Under the pieces are notes generated by a model. It had not been told where the DNA came from and ran no database searches. It was given only the letters and a program-made list of their open reading frames with translations. Below, piece after piece: positions 1-7,338 of a stretch of DNA of 64,000 bases (the first letter of the stretch is position 1; each line of letters begins with the position of its first letter). Position numbers and translations under genes: made by a program. Location: assembly GCA_949840905.1 (NCBI GenBank), contig CATKXW010000008.1, positions 1-64,000 on the forward strand, in the 5' to 3' direction. The DNA comes from an uncultured Eggerthellaceae bacterium. GTDB lineage: Bacteria > Actinomycetota > Coriobacteriia > Coriobacteriales > Eggerthellaceae.

Positions 1-623
1 TCGACCATGTCCTGCTCAGGATCCAGGGTGCGAGCGAGCTCGTCTGCATCGATGCCAGCTTCAGCGAGCAGCTCTTCCTCTGTAAGGAGAGCTTCGCATC
101 CCGCATAGGAGCCATCAGCTGACTCCTTGTTAAGGGATGCAAGAGCGCCCGCGGCTATGCGGGTGACGCTATAGGCTTCGATGCCATCAGGGCTGACGGT
201 ATCGGGGATAGCGAGGATCTGCCTTCGGATGACATCTTCGGGCAGCTTGCTGTAGTCCACAGCTACGAGAGCCACCGATTCCCCACCAGGCTCCATCGCA
301 TAGGAGATGCCGTCCGAGGTGAACGAGCCTGTCACCATGGAATCACCAGCGACCTCGTCGTTCAAAGATAGCTCTGCTCTGGTCATGGGAACGCTTCGAG
401 CAGACTCGGCGATGTTCGCCAAGAAGAAGCTGCAGACCGATTCCTTCTGGGCGATCGGTTCGAGAGCCACGTCTTCGCTGATGCGCGAAGAGATCACGCT
501 AGCATCATCGACCGGTGCATCCTCATCAGCAAAAGCCGCGGCGGGCACCAGGCCGAAGGCCAATGCGACCGTGAAGAACAAGGATGTGAATCTCGTGGTG
601 AAAGAGGTAGTAGGGATTCGCAT
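1..623 (-). CDS. Secreted BspA-like (leucine-rich-repeat type) surface protein, N-terminal part only
   Basis: The minus strand is open from an ATG at 623 to the window edge, giving 207 codons of a longer protein whose C-terminus lies outside. Residues 1-37 form a Sec signal peptide: basic start, hydrophobic core (SLFFTVALAFGLVPAAA), then AFA before DED. A GGAAGGAG ribosome binding site lies 9 bases upstream. The segment with IPDTV followed by YSVTRIAAGALASL has the look of the BspA/LRR_5 repeat ('IP.TV.....Y.VT.IG.GAF'), a family of secreted adhesion-type surface proteins in gut and oral bacteria. That assignment rests on one weak repeat, so the family is tentative. The signal peptide is clear. 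The gene reads away from the repeat-rich gap at 624-1304. Confidence 0.7.
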   Translation of the reverse strand, partial: MRIPTTSFTTRFTSLFFTVALAFGLVPAAAFADEDAPVDDASVISSRISEDVALEPIAQKESVCSFFLANIAESARSVPMTRAELSLNDEVAGDSMVTGSFTSDGISYAMEPGGESVALVAVDYSKLPEDVIRRQILAIPDTVSPDGIEAYSVTRIAAGALASLNKESADGSYAGCEALLTEEELLAEAGIDADELARTLDPEQDMV

Positions 624-715
624 AGCGATCCGCTCCTTCCAGCAGTCGTGCGTTCATCACACTGCGGAAGGAAACCTCCTACTACTTGAATGCGCCCCTA
701 CGGTCGATCGACGAC

Positions 716-816
716 GTAAGGAAGGCACCTGCCCGCAGTAGGTTAACTGTCGGGAGCTCGCGTAGCATGAATGGAATCACGACCACGAGGCACTCGAGGA
801 CAGGTGCCCTCCTTAC
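716..816. repeat. Inverted repeat A/A' (16-base arms)
   Basis: GTAAGGAAGGCACCTG at 716-731 is matched by CAGGTGCCCTCCTTAC at 801-816, an inverted copy with 15 of 16 bases identical and a 69-base gap. It overlaps a second inverted repeat in the order A-B-A'-B', so both cannot fold as simple nested hairpins at once. Paired operator sites or an RNA pseudoknot are possible; no function is shown. Confidence 0.8.
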
Positions 817-889
817 CTCGTGATTGAAGATAGCCACGATTCCTGTTATTCAATTACGCGAAGCCTTATAGCCCCGACAATTAACCTAC
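738..889. repeat. Inverted repeat B/B' (17-base arms), interleaved with A/A'
   Basis: GTAGGTTAACTGTCGGG at 738-754 is matched by CCCGACAATTAACCTAC at 873-889, inverted with 16 of 17 bases identical and a 118-base gap. The arms straddle the right arm of repeat A/A'. They lie 115-270 bases upstream of the secreted-protein start. The arms look like regulator binding sites, but I do not recognise the motif. Confidence 0.8.
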
Positions 890-1261
890 CCGGAATATAT
901 CACGCCTCGGAAGCATCTTCAAACGATACTCCGCAAGCTCCCTCCAACGACCACCGAAACCAAGACGCACGACCAGTAAGAGCGGACATTCCCGATTATG
1001 AAGACCCATACACAAAACCGCCGCGAACCATGTCATGGGGGCTGGCCTAGCCGAGCGATCGCCAAGACAAGAGCAACACTGCAAAGAGCAAGCGCTCTCT
1101 TGTATCTGCTCAGATCGCCAAGCCCTGGACGTCTACGATATTCGCTAGAGCTCGCCCGGTTTTGTGCCCTCTCTCCAACGCCACCCTCCTGCTCACCAGG
1201 CGATACGATGGAGAAACATCACAGAATCGAGCGAACGGTCTGCGAGAAACGCGCATCCGCC

Positions 1262-1267
1262 TCTATA
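1262..1267 (+). promoter_or_regulatory. -10 box for the radical SAM gene
   Basis: TATAAT lies 37 bases before the ATG at 1305. No good -35 match is seen at 16-18 bases. The leader would be about 30 bases and holds the GGGAGGTGG ribosome binding site. Confidence 0.5.
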
Positions 1268-1304
1268 ATCTGAAGCATCGAGCGGATCGACGGGAGGTGG
1301 CGTT

Positions 1305-2231
1305 ATGCCAGATATCGCGAATGCAAGAGCAGGTCGAAAGGCCAAACCCCATATTCGACCGTCCCATGAGCTGAACAATCCCATGTTGAAGGTTTCGGAA
1401 GGATGCTCTCATGGACGCTGCCGCTTCTGCGGCATCTATCCCGACACCCCCTTCACGCCCCTGCCGCTCGATGAGGTCGCAGTCGGCATCGACGAGATAG
1501 CCAAAGGCGCGACAGCGCTCACCCGTCGCATCTATCTTATCAGCGGCAACCCTCTCGCTCTTCCTACGAAGCGATTGCTTAAGATATTCGATCTCGTTCG
1601 AGCGAAGATCCCTACCGTGGAGAGCTTCGGAGGTTTCTGCCGCATATCCGACATCGCGAGAAAGAGCATCGAAGAGCTGCGCGAGCTGCGAGCTTGTGGG
1701 GTCAACGAGATAACGATAGGGGCCGAGAGCGGTCACGATCCCACCCTGAAGCGCATGGAGAAGGACCATGACCTCGTCTCCATCGTGGAACAGGGTCAAC
1801 GGCTTCACGAGGCGGGGATAGACTTCGTGTTCTTCTATCTGGCTGGGCTCGCCGGTAAAGGAAAGGGGCAGCAGAACGCCATCGCTTCAGCTCGCGCGTT
1901 CAGCGCCGCCGGACCGTTCCGCATCCTCATCACCACGCTCTCCCCTACGCCTTCGATGCCGCTCAAGCACGATATCGCGGCTGGCACCTGGGAACCTTCT
2001 GGCGAGGTGGAAGCCGCCGAAGAGATACGCACCTTCATCGCCAACCTCACCTGCGAGTGCAATCTCAACTGCTCGCACGACACCGATATCATCAAGTTCG
2101 AGGGCATGATCCCGAAGAACCAGAAGATGATGCTGGAACTACTGGATCACAGCATCCCGAAGATGAACGAGGCCGCCGCGAGCAAGATACGAGGGCTCAT
2201 CTTGGGCGGCTCATGGAAGGCGATGCCCTAG
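1305..2231 (+). CDS. Radical SAM protein of unknown substrate
   Basis: 308 residues. The cluster motif is C-S-H-G-R-C-R-F-C (residues 34-42), a CX4CX2C spacing rather than the usual CX3CX2C. This variant is known in some Elp3/YgiQ-like radical SAM proteins. Downstream, ITIGAESGHD and FFYLAGLAG fit the later strands of the SAM-binding half-barrel. Extra cysteines (CECNLNC near residue 249) follow the core and might bind a second cluster or metal. No B12 or SPASM domain is obvious. The start has a strong GGGAGGTGG site. It stands alone on the plus strand and its end overlaps the convergent ATPase gene by 4 bases. The fold is secure; the reaction is unknown. Confidence 0.85.
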   Translation: MPDIANARAGRKAKPHIRPSHELNNPMLKVSEGCSHGRCRFCGIYPDTPFTPLPLDEVAVGIDEIAKGATALTRRIYLISGNPLALPTKRLLKIFDLVRAKIPTVESFGGFCRISDIARKSIEELRELRACGVNEITIGAESGHDPTLKRMEKDHDLVSIVEQGQRLHEAGIDFVFFYLAGLAGKGKGQQNAIASARAFSAAGPFRILITTLSPTPSMPLKHDIAAGTWEPSGEVEAAEEIRTFIANLTCECNLNCSHDTDIIKFEGMIPKNQKMMLELLDHSIPKMNEAAASKIRGLILGGSWKAMP

Positions 2232-3592
2232 CAAGAAGCCTCACATCTTCCTTCGAGAAACCACCGCCAAGCAGGAACGCAGCGTATGACCCGATCGCCT
2301 TCACGAAAGCCCTGTTCCTTCCCCTCTTTGACCACGATGACGCCCTCGGTCGCCCCACGTTCGTCCATAGCCTCCCAGAGAGAACGAAGCTCGCGCTCTT
2401 TCGTACGAGGATCATCGAGGCTCAGCGTCACCTGATACAGACCGAGCCCCTCGTCGAACAACGCATCACCCGCGATGAAATCGATCTCATAGCCCTTCGT
2501 CATCGTCCTCCCGAAGCTGACCGCCTCGTCTCGCGACACTGAAAGCCTTCGCCATAGCTCCACACAGACCGCATCCTCGAGGCTTTGACCTTCATCGAGA
2601 ACAGCTGCCGCAGCGTTAGCCCGAGCAAGGCCCGGATCGATGGGATACGCTTTCACCATGGTGCCCTTCTCAAGAGACACGGCCCGCGTCCGTTCTCTGA
2701 CGACGAAGAAGAGATATGCCTCAGCAAGATAGCTCAGAACATCTGCGAGCATGGCGCGCCCGATCGGAGAACCCGCGGCCTTCAGCTCGTGTTCCGTCTT
2801 GCGCAAAGAGAGCATGCGGCCGTTCAACCCGAGCAGCTTGCGGGCGAACGCCAGAACGGCTCGCGGATTGCCGATATTGTGCCGCTCTAGCACGTCTTTC
2901 GCTACCACGCGCTGGGCGTAACCCTGCAAGACCGACACCGCCTGCGCCTCAGAAAGGTCCTGGACGGCCGGAAAGCCACCTCGACGCAAATAGCGGTCGA
3001 AGGCTTGCTCGAGTCGAAGCCGATCGACGGTAGAGAAAGCGGCAACATCAAGGTCAAGATCGGGATGGTGGTACCGCACGAACTCTCGGAAGCTGTAGGG
3101 CAGCAGCAGATATTCCAAAGTCCTTCCGCGCAACTCCGTAGCATATTCAGCAGAGAGCATCTTCGATGAGGAACCGCTCACGAAGATAGTAGCTCGCGTG
3201 GTGTCGACGACGCGACGCAACCACTTCCCCCATCCTTCCATCTCCTGAAGCTCATCGAAGAAGAAATAGGCGCCACCCTCGACGGTCTCTGGATGAAGGC
3301 TCCAAAATGTCTCGAGGACCTCATCGCCCGTTTGGGGAGTCACTGGATCAAGGCGGTCATCCTCGAAATCAAAGTAGAGCAGGGAATCTGCAGATACGCC
3401 TGAGCGTATCAGATCAGCCATAACCTGGAACATCCTATAGCTCTTCCCGCTCCTACGCATACCGGTGATCACGGTGACCAGGTTACCCGCTTTTGGTTCG
3501 AGCGGCGTCCCTAGGTCGAGCTCACGTGGGAATATGGGCTCATAGAGCTCCAAGGAGAAGTTCTTCATCTTCTCTACGACAATAGGGTTCAT
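2228..3592 (-). CDS. AAA-family ATPase with C-terminal DUF4143 domain
   Basis: 454 residues. The N-terminal half is a P-loop ATPase: Walker A GMRRSGKS (about 44-51), a FDFED strand, then Walker B YFFFDELQ and the sensor region IFVSGSSSKM. The C-terminal half (YEIDFIA, QVTLSLDD) matches the nuclease-like DUF4143 fold usually joined to this ATPase (COG1373). Family members occur widely in anaerobes and their role is not established. GGAGG lies 5 bases before the ATG. It appears to be a single gene with its own promoter, and its -35 box is inside an inverted repeat, which suggests a dedicated repressor or autoregulation. Confidence 0.85.
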   Translation of the reverse strand: MNPIVVEKMKNFSLELYEPIFPRELDLGTPLEPKAGNLVTVITGMRRSGKSYRMFQVMADLIRSGVSADSLLYFDFEDDRLDPVTPQTGDEVLETFWSLHPETVEGGAYFFFDELQEMEGWGKWLRRVVDTTRATIFVSGSSSKMLSAEYATELRGRTLEYLLLPYSFREFVRYHHPDLDLDVAAFSTVDRLRLEQAFDRYLRRGGFPAVQDLSEAQAVSVLQGYAQRVVAKDVLERHNIGNPRAVLAFARKLLGLNGRMLSLRKTEHELKAAGSPIGRAMLADVLSYLAEAYLFFVVRERTRAVSLEKGTMVKAYPIDPGLARANAAAAVLDEGQSLEDAVCVELWRRLSVSRDEAVSFGRTMTKGYEIDFIAGDALFDEGLGLYQVTLSLDDPRTKERELRSLWEAMDERGATEGVIVVKEGKEQGFREGDRVIRCVPAWRWFLEGRCEASC

Positions 3593-3653
3593 GTTGCCTC
3601 CAAACCATTTCGTTCTATGCCTAGTTTGAAGAAAAGTGGCTCTCTCAAGAAGC

Positions 3654-3691
3654 CATAATCTGCGAAAATGGCTTTACAGTCAAGCCATTTT
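3654..3691 (-). promoter_or_regulatory. Promoter and candidate operator of the DUF4143 ATPase
   Basis: On the minus strand TTGACT (3683-3678) and GATTAT (3660-3655) are 17 bases apart, a near-consensus promoter. AAAATGGCTT (3665-3674) and AAGCCATTTT (3682-3691) form a perfect 10-base inverted repeat around the -35 box. A third AAGCCAT half-site (3650-3656) overlaps the -10. This arrangement suits a repressor site; the regulator is unknown. Confidence 0.6.
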
Positions 3692-3726
3692 AGAAACCTC
3701 TATCTGAAGGAAAACGTGGGACCCGA

Positions 3727-4275
3727 TCAAGAGAGAGGTGTCATCTGGTGATGATGCCCCGGCTCGACGAGCGCATCGGTGGAGCGCTGACGTACTTCTA
3801 CGCCACGGATCACTAGAGCGGCGAGCACGGTGTCGATCAACAGCGGCAGCGCCTCTTCCACTGCCGGTGACAGGCCCACGGTCACCACCGAAGGGACACG
3901 GTTCTCCACCTGCATGCCGAAGCAGCGGCCCTCGGCCGCATAGCCCATCAGAGCCGCCGCATCGAACAAGTCGATGAGCTTCAGCTCGTGCAGAGAGGCC
4001 ATGGCGCCCGTATGGCGCATGGCATCCTCGGGCTTGAACTCGAACACGGTGCCCGCTGGCTGGCCGGTGCCCTCTAGCGCATCCACCGTCACCATGTAAT
4101 CGTAGGCATCCACGTAGTTGAGCATGTCAAGGCCCATGCAGCCCACGTCGAACAGGTCAACGTTGTCAGGGAACGCATAGCGCTCGCACAGCTGGTCGTA
4201 GACGGCTCCTGCGAGACCATCGTCCATCATGAGGCGGTTCCCCACGCAGAACACCGCGATGCGCTCCTGAGCCAT
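3727..4275 (-). CDS. hyaD: Hydrogenase maturation endopeptidase (HyaD/HybD type)
   Basis: 182 residues. This enzyme removes the C-terminal peptide of the [NiFe] large subunit after nickel insertion. The N-terminus IAVFCVGNRLMMDDGLAG matches the family's 'GxGNxLxxDDGxG' signature with the metal-binding Asp; a later Asp in MVTVDAL and His in SLHELKL fit the other ligands. An open frame continues upstream to 4842, but that part overlaps the membrane-protein gene in another frame and is not homologous, so the ATG at 4275 is used. It begins 5 bases after the membrane-protein stop. The C-terminus (about 140-182) runs on past the usual 150-160 residues and ends Pro-Gly-His-His-His-Gln. Its substrate is surely the large subunit encoded at 5652-7325. 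Confidence 0.9.
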   Translation of the reverse strand: MAQERIAVFCVGNRLMMDDGLAGAVYDQLCERYAFPDNVDLFDVGCMGLDMLNYVDAYDYMVTVDALEGTGQPAGTVFEFKPEDAMRHTGAMASLHELKLIDLFDAAALMGYAAEGRCFGMQVENRVPSVVTVGLSPAVEEALPLLIDTVLAALVIRGVEVRQRSTDALVEPGHHHQMTPLS

Positions 4276-4280
4276 CCTGC

Positions 4281-4712
4281 TCACCCTTCCATGAGGGGGC
4301 GGAACGCGATGTTGTAATAGGTGGCGAGCCCCGCCATCACCACGAACAGAGCGATGCTCACCACCGCCCAGATGCGCTGCCGCTGCAGATATCGCTGGCG
4401 GCTCACACCGCGGGCTTCGGCGCGATGGGCCGCGATGGGCTGGCTCACGATGGCGAACACCACACTCACTGCCACCACAGCCATCGAGACCAGCACGGCC
4501 AGTATCACGGCCAAAGGCGTAGGCTCGCGGGTGGCCGCGTAGATCAGATCGTCCACCAAGAGCAACGCCGGATAGTACAGGATGGTGGCCCAAAAGCCGT
4601 GCACCGGACCCCACACCGGCGGCATGAACAGCGCGCCGATGTTCAGGCGCGGCAGCCCCCGCAAGAAGGCATCCTCGCGCGCTATCTCCTCGCCTGTCAG
4701 CTTCCGCGCCAT
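4281..4712 (-). CDS. Small membrane protein of unknown function in the hydrogenase locus
   Basis: 143 residues. I do not recognise the family. A polar N-terminus with the motif LPRLNIGALFMPPVWGPVHG (about 20-39) is followed by three likely membrane segments: about 40-57, 67-91 and 113-133. The linker between the last two is basic and Gln/Arg-rich. GGAGG lies 8 bases before the ATG at 4712. It is translated with the maturation protease 5 bases downstream and is promoted separately from hyaABC. Guilt by association suggests a role in hydrogenase assembly, quinone-side coupling or nickel supply, but nothing in the sequence proves it. The Pro-rich N-terminal motif resembles that of small DUF-type membrane proteins with no known role. 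Confidence 0.75.
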   Translation of the reverse strand: MARKLTGEEIAREDAFLRGLPRLNIGALFMPPVWGPVHGFWATILYYPALLLVDDLIYAATREPTPLAVILAVLVSMAVVAVSVVFAIVSQPIAAHRAEARGVSRQRYLQRQRIWAVVSIALFVVMAGLATYYNIAFRPLMEG

Positions 4713-4807
4713 AGGCCGTGCCTCCCTCGTATCCGAGCTCCTCGCCCATCCCCTCCTCAGCCAGCGACGGCATACCGCGAGGAAGGTCCTTCTTCATCCT
4801 TGCTTCC

Positions 4808-4813
4808 ATTATA
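4808..4813 (-). promoter_or_regulatory. -10 box of the membrane protein / hyaD unit
   Basis: TATAAT on the minus strand lies between the hyaC terminator and the ATG at 4712. It implies that the membrane protein and maturation protease can be transcribed independently of the structural subunits. No clear -35 is seen; the upstream 17 bases fall in the terminator hairpin. Confidence 0.5.
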
Positions 4814-4824
4814 GGAGGCCGACG

Positions 4825-4857
4825 AAAAGGGGCACCCGCCATAACGGCGAGCGCCCC
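4825..4857 (-). terminator. Intrinsic terminator after hyaC
   Basis: On the minus strand a hairpin GGGGC...GCCCC (4853-4857 with 4829-4833) encloses a second pairing CGCC/GGCG around GTTAT and is followed by TTTTCG. It begins 32 bases after the hyaC stop. This separates hyaABC from the accessory pair. Confidence 0.75.
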
Positions 4858-4889
4858 TTCCTGAGCGTCTATGAGAGACGGTCTCGGAC

Positions 4890-5651
4890 CTAGGCCTTCG
4901 CCTCGTCCTTATCGAAGATCAGGTGATCCTCAGCGTCGACCTCCTTCATCACGTCCTCGGTCTCGAACTTGTCGTTGAAGTCGTGACCGACGATGTTGTG
5001 GATGTCGGGGTCATAGACCAGGCCGCCATGCTCCTTGCGCAGGAACATGAGCTTGGTGGGCTCGAAGCCCTCCACGTTAGCCAGATAGATGTGCAGCAGC
5101 ATGAAGATGATGAACACGAACATCAAGAAGTAATGGATGATGCGCATGGACATCGCGCCGCCCACCAGGGTGGTGGTGCCCCAGAAGCACGGCCAGTTCA
5201 TGACCGGCGCCCACAGGCACATGCCCGTCCAGAACATGATGACGATGAGCACGGGGATGCACAGATAGGAGATCTTCTGCGGCACGCCCAGCTTCGCGGA
5301 CAGCGGGTGGTCCTTCTTCAGGAACAGATAGTACTTGATCCACTCCAGACCCTGATGACGGTTGTCCTTCTGCGGCAGCCACGTCTTGTAGTCCAGCACC
5401 TGCTTGCGAGTGCCGGCCGTGGGGGCCGACTTCACGCAGAAGGAGAGGATGACGCGCAGCACGCAGTTCAAGAACAGCACGAAGCCGCAGAACACATGCA
5501 GGCCACGGGCCATGGACATGAACCCGACGAAGAACGGGAAGTGGATGTAGAAGCCCGTGAAGATGAGGATGAGCATGGCGATGAGGTTGATCCAGTGGGT
5601 GACCACGAAGATCAACGGATGCGCCTCACGGTAGTGTGCGAGATGTGCCAT
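4890..5651 (-). CDS. hyaC: [NiFe] hydrogenase membrane cytochrome b subunit
   Basis: 253 residues with four hydrophobic helices: about 12-38, 45-70, 128-150 and 172-195. His residues placed in them (THWINL, LHVFCG, IHYFLM, LLHIYL) suit two b-type hemes, as in the HyaC/HydC family that passes electrons from the hydrogenase to the quinone pool. The loop between helices 2 and 3 is unusually long and charged, and the C-terminal tail (about 200-253) is acidic and cytoplasmic. The ATG follows the large-subunit TAA with no gap, so translation is coupled. A terminator follows. A cytochrome subunit implies H2 uptake feeding menaquinone respiration. Confidence 0.92.
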   Translation of the reverse strand: MAHLAHYREAHPLIFVVTHWINLIAMLILIFTGFYIHFPFFVGFMSMARGLHVFCGFVLFLNCVLRVILSFCVKSAPTAGTRKQVLDYKTWLPQKDNRHQGLEWIKYYLFLKKDHPLSAKLGVPQKISYLCIPVLIVIMFWTGMCLWAPVMNWPCFWGTTTLVGGAMSMRIIHYFLMFVFIIFMLLHIYLANVEGFEPTKLMFLRKEHGGLVYDPDIHNIVGHDFNDKFETEDVMKEVDAEDHLIFDKDEAKA

Positions 5652-7325
5652 TTACTTCACCCCCCAAGGGCTGGTGACCGTCTCGAAGGACTTGCCGGTC
5701 GCAGGCTCGGTCACGTGCACGGCGCAAGCGGTGCAGGGGTCGAAGCTGTGAACGGTGCGCAGAGCGTTGATAGGCTTTTCGATGTCTTCCACCGGAACGC
5801 CGATGAGCGCCTGCTCCAGCGGGCCGTGAACGCCCTCGGCGTTCATCGGGGCCAGGTTCCACGTCGACGGGATGATGATCTGGTAACCCTGGATCTTGCC
5901 ATCGACGACCTTCTCGCTGTGATAGAGAGCGCCACGGGGGGCCTCCCAGAAACCGGTGCCCTCACCGGTGGTGGTGCGAGCCTCGCGGAAGTAGTCGGAA
6001 TCGCCGGAGGCGAGAGCTTCCATGAGCTCGGCGGTCCATACCTTCATCAGCTCGGAAACGTAGACCGTCTCCACCTGACGGATGGCCGTGCGGCCGAGGG
6101 TGGACTGGAAGGCGGACAGGTCGCCCGCCGGGGCGCCGAGGATGCCGCACAGGGCATCGACCTGCTCCACGATGAACGGCACGCCACGCTGATAAGCAGC
6201 GAACACGCGGGCCATGGAGCCGGCCTCCATGGGCTTGCCATCGTAAGCGGGGCACTTCACCCAAGAGTAGCGGTCTTCCACATCGTAGTCGGTGTAGTCG
6301 GGCTCGGTGACGAAGTACGGCGAGGTGTAGGTCTCGTCGCCCTTGTACCAAGAACGTCCCATGTACTCGGTGATGAGGTTCTCCTGAACGTCGCTCACCT
6401 GGAACTTCTCGTCGAGCACGGCCATGGGCATGTAGCGGTTCTTCATCTGCTCGATGTAGTCGTCGCCATAGGGCCAACCGGGACCGTCGAACACGCCCCA
6501 GGCCACATAGCGGCCGCAGCCCTTGCCGAACTTGAACGCGTCGGCGTAGGGGCCGGCGAGCGCGATGGTGTCGGCCACGATGGTCTCGGTCACCCATGCG
6601 TTGATCTCGTTCACCATGGCGAGCAGGTCGTCGAGCTTGCTCTCGGTGGGAACGAACATGGTGCCGCCCGGGATGGACGTCATGATGTGGGGCATCTTGC
6701 CACCGAGCAGAGCCGAGATCTCGCTGGCGCGGGCCTGCATCTTCAGCGCCTCCAGGTAGTGGGAGGTGAGGATGAGGTCGAGCTCGGGGGTCAGCTTGTA
6801 GGCCGTGCCGCCGTCAGCGTCGAACCAGTTGCCCGAGAAGATGGAGAGCTGGCCGTTCGCAGCGAAGGCAGCGAGCTTCTCCTTCAGGGCGTACAGGTCG
6901 CTGTGCAGCGACATGTTGTTCGCCTGGGCCACGTCGTAGGCTTCCGCCACGTCGGCCTGCAGAGCGTTCAGCGGGTTCACGTAGTCGAGCGCCGCCAGGT
7001 TGTACAGCCACAGGATGTTGCTGTGCAGGAACTGCGCACCTTCCAGCAGGTTGCGGATGAGGCGCGCGTTGTTGGAGATGGTGATGCCGTAGGCCTTGTC
7101 GCCGGCGATAGAGGAAGCATGCGCGTGGGAGACCGGGCACACACCGCAGATGCGCTCGACGATCTGAGCAGCATCTTCGGGAGTGCGGTTCTGCACCACG
7201 AGCTCCATACCGCGGAAGCAGCCACCCGACACCCAAGCGTCAGCAACGGTGCCGTTCTGCACCTCCATCTCGATGCGCAAATGGCCCTCGATGCGAGTTA
7301 CCGGATCAATGGTCGATCTTGTCAT
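5652..7325 (-). CDS. hyaB: [NiFe] hydrogenase large (catalytic) subunit
   Basis: 557 residues. The four nickel-binding cysteines lie in RICGVC (about 58-63) and DPCTACAVH near the C-terminus. The 20 residues after that His (VTEPATG...WGVK) are the extension expected to be cut off by the maturation protease encoded at 3727-4275. The N-terminal DPVTRIEGHLRIE is the usual family start. It is a membrane-bound uptake-type (group 1) enzyme by context: Tat small subunit and cytochrome b. A coriobacterial group 1 subtype is plausible but needs a tree. It follows hyaA by 13 bases. The hypABCDEF maturation genes are not in this window. Confidence 0.95.
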   Translation of the reverse strand: MTRSTIDPVTRIEGHLRIEMEVQNGTVADAWVSGGCFRGMELVVQNRTPEDAAQIVERICGVCPVSHAHASSIAGDKAYGITISNNARLIRNLLEGAQFLHSNILWLYNLAALDYVNPLNALQADVAEAYDVAQANNMSLHSDLYALKEKLAAFAANGQLSIFSGNWFDADGGTAYKLTPELDLILTSHYLEALKMQARASEISALLGGKMPHIMTSIPGGTMFVPTESKLDDLLAMVNEINAWVTETIVADTIALAGPYADAFKFGKGCGRYVAWGVFDGPGWPYGDDYIEQMKNRYMPMAVLDEKFQVSDVQENLITEYMGRSWYKGDETYTSPYFVTEPDYTDYDVEDRYSWVKCPAYDGKPMEAGSMARVFAAYQRGVPFIVEQVDALCGILGAPAGDLSAFQSTLGRTAIRQVETVYVSELMKVWTAELMEALASGDSDYFREARTTTGEGTGFWEAPRGALYHSEKVVDGKIQGYQIIIPSTWNLAPMNAEGVHGPLEQALIGVPVEDIEKPINALRTVHSFDPCTACAVHVTEPATGKSFETVTSPWGVK

Positions 7326-7338
7326 AGGGGCTCACCTC

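Larger units (their letters stand above)
624..1304. other. Intergenic region without a convincing gene
   Basis: About 680 bases separate the secreted protein from the radical SAM gene. The short open frames here have no ribosome binding site, no recognisable domain and biased composition, so I call none. The left part holds two interleaved inverted repeats (716-816 and 738-889). A TATAAT box near 1262 serves the radical SAM gene. A short inverted repeat (AGAGC/GCTCT) lies near 1085-1100. It may be the remains of a lost gene or a divergent control region. Confidence 0.6.

Noticed and set aside
820-1300. Small open frames on both strands in the left gap
   Set aside because: No ribosome binding sites, no recognisable motifs, odd composition.
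3727-4842. Long form of the hydrogenase protease starting at 4842
   Set aside because: The first 189 codons overlap the membrane-protein gene in another frame and cross a terminator and promoter; the conserved domain begins at 4275.
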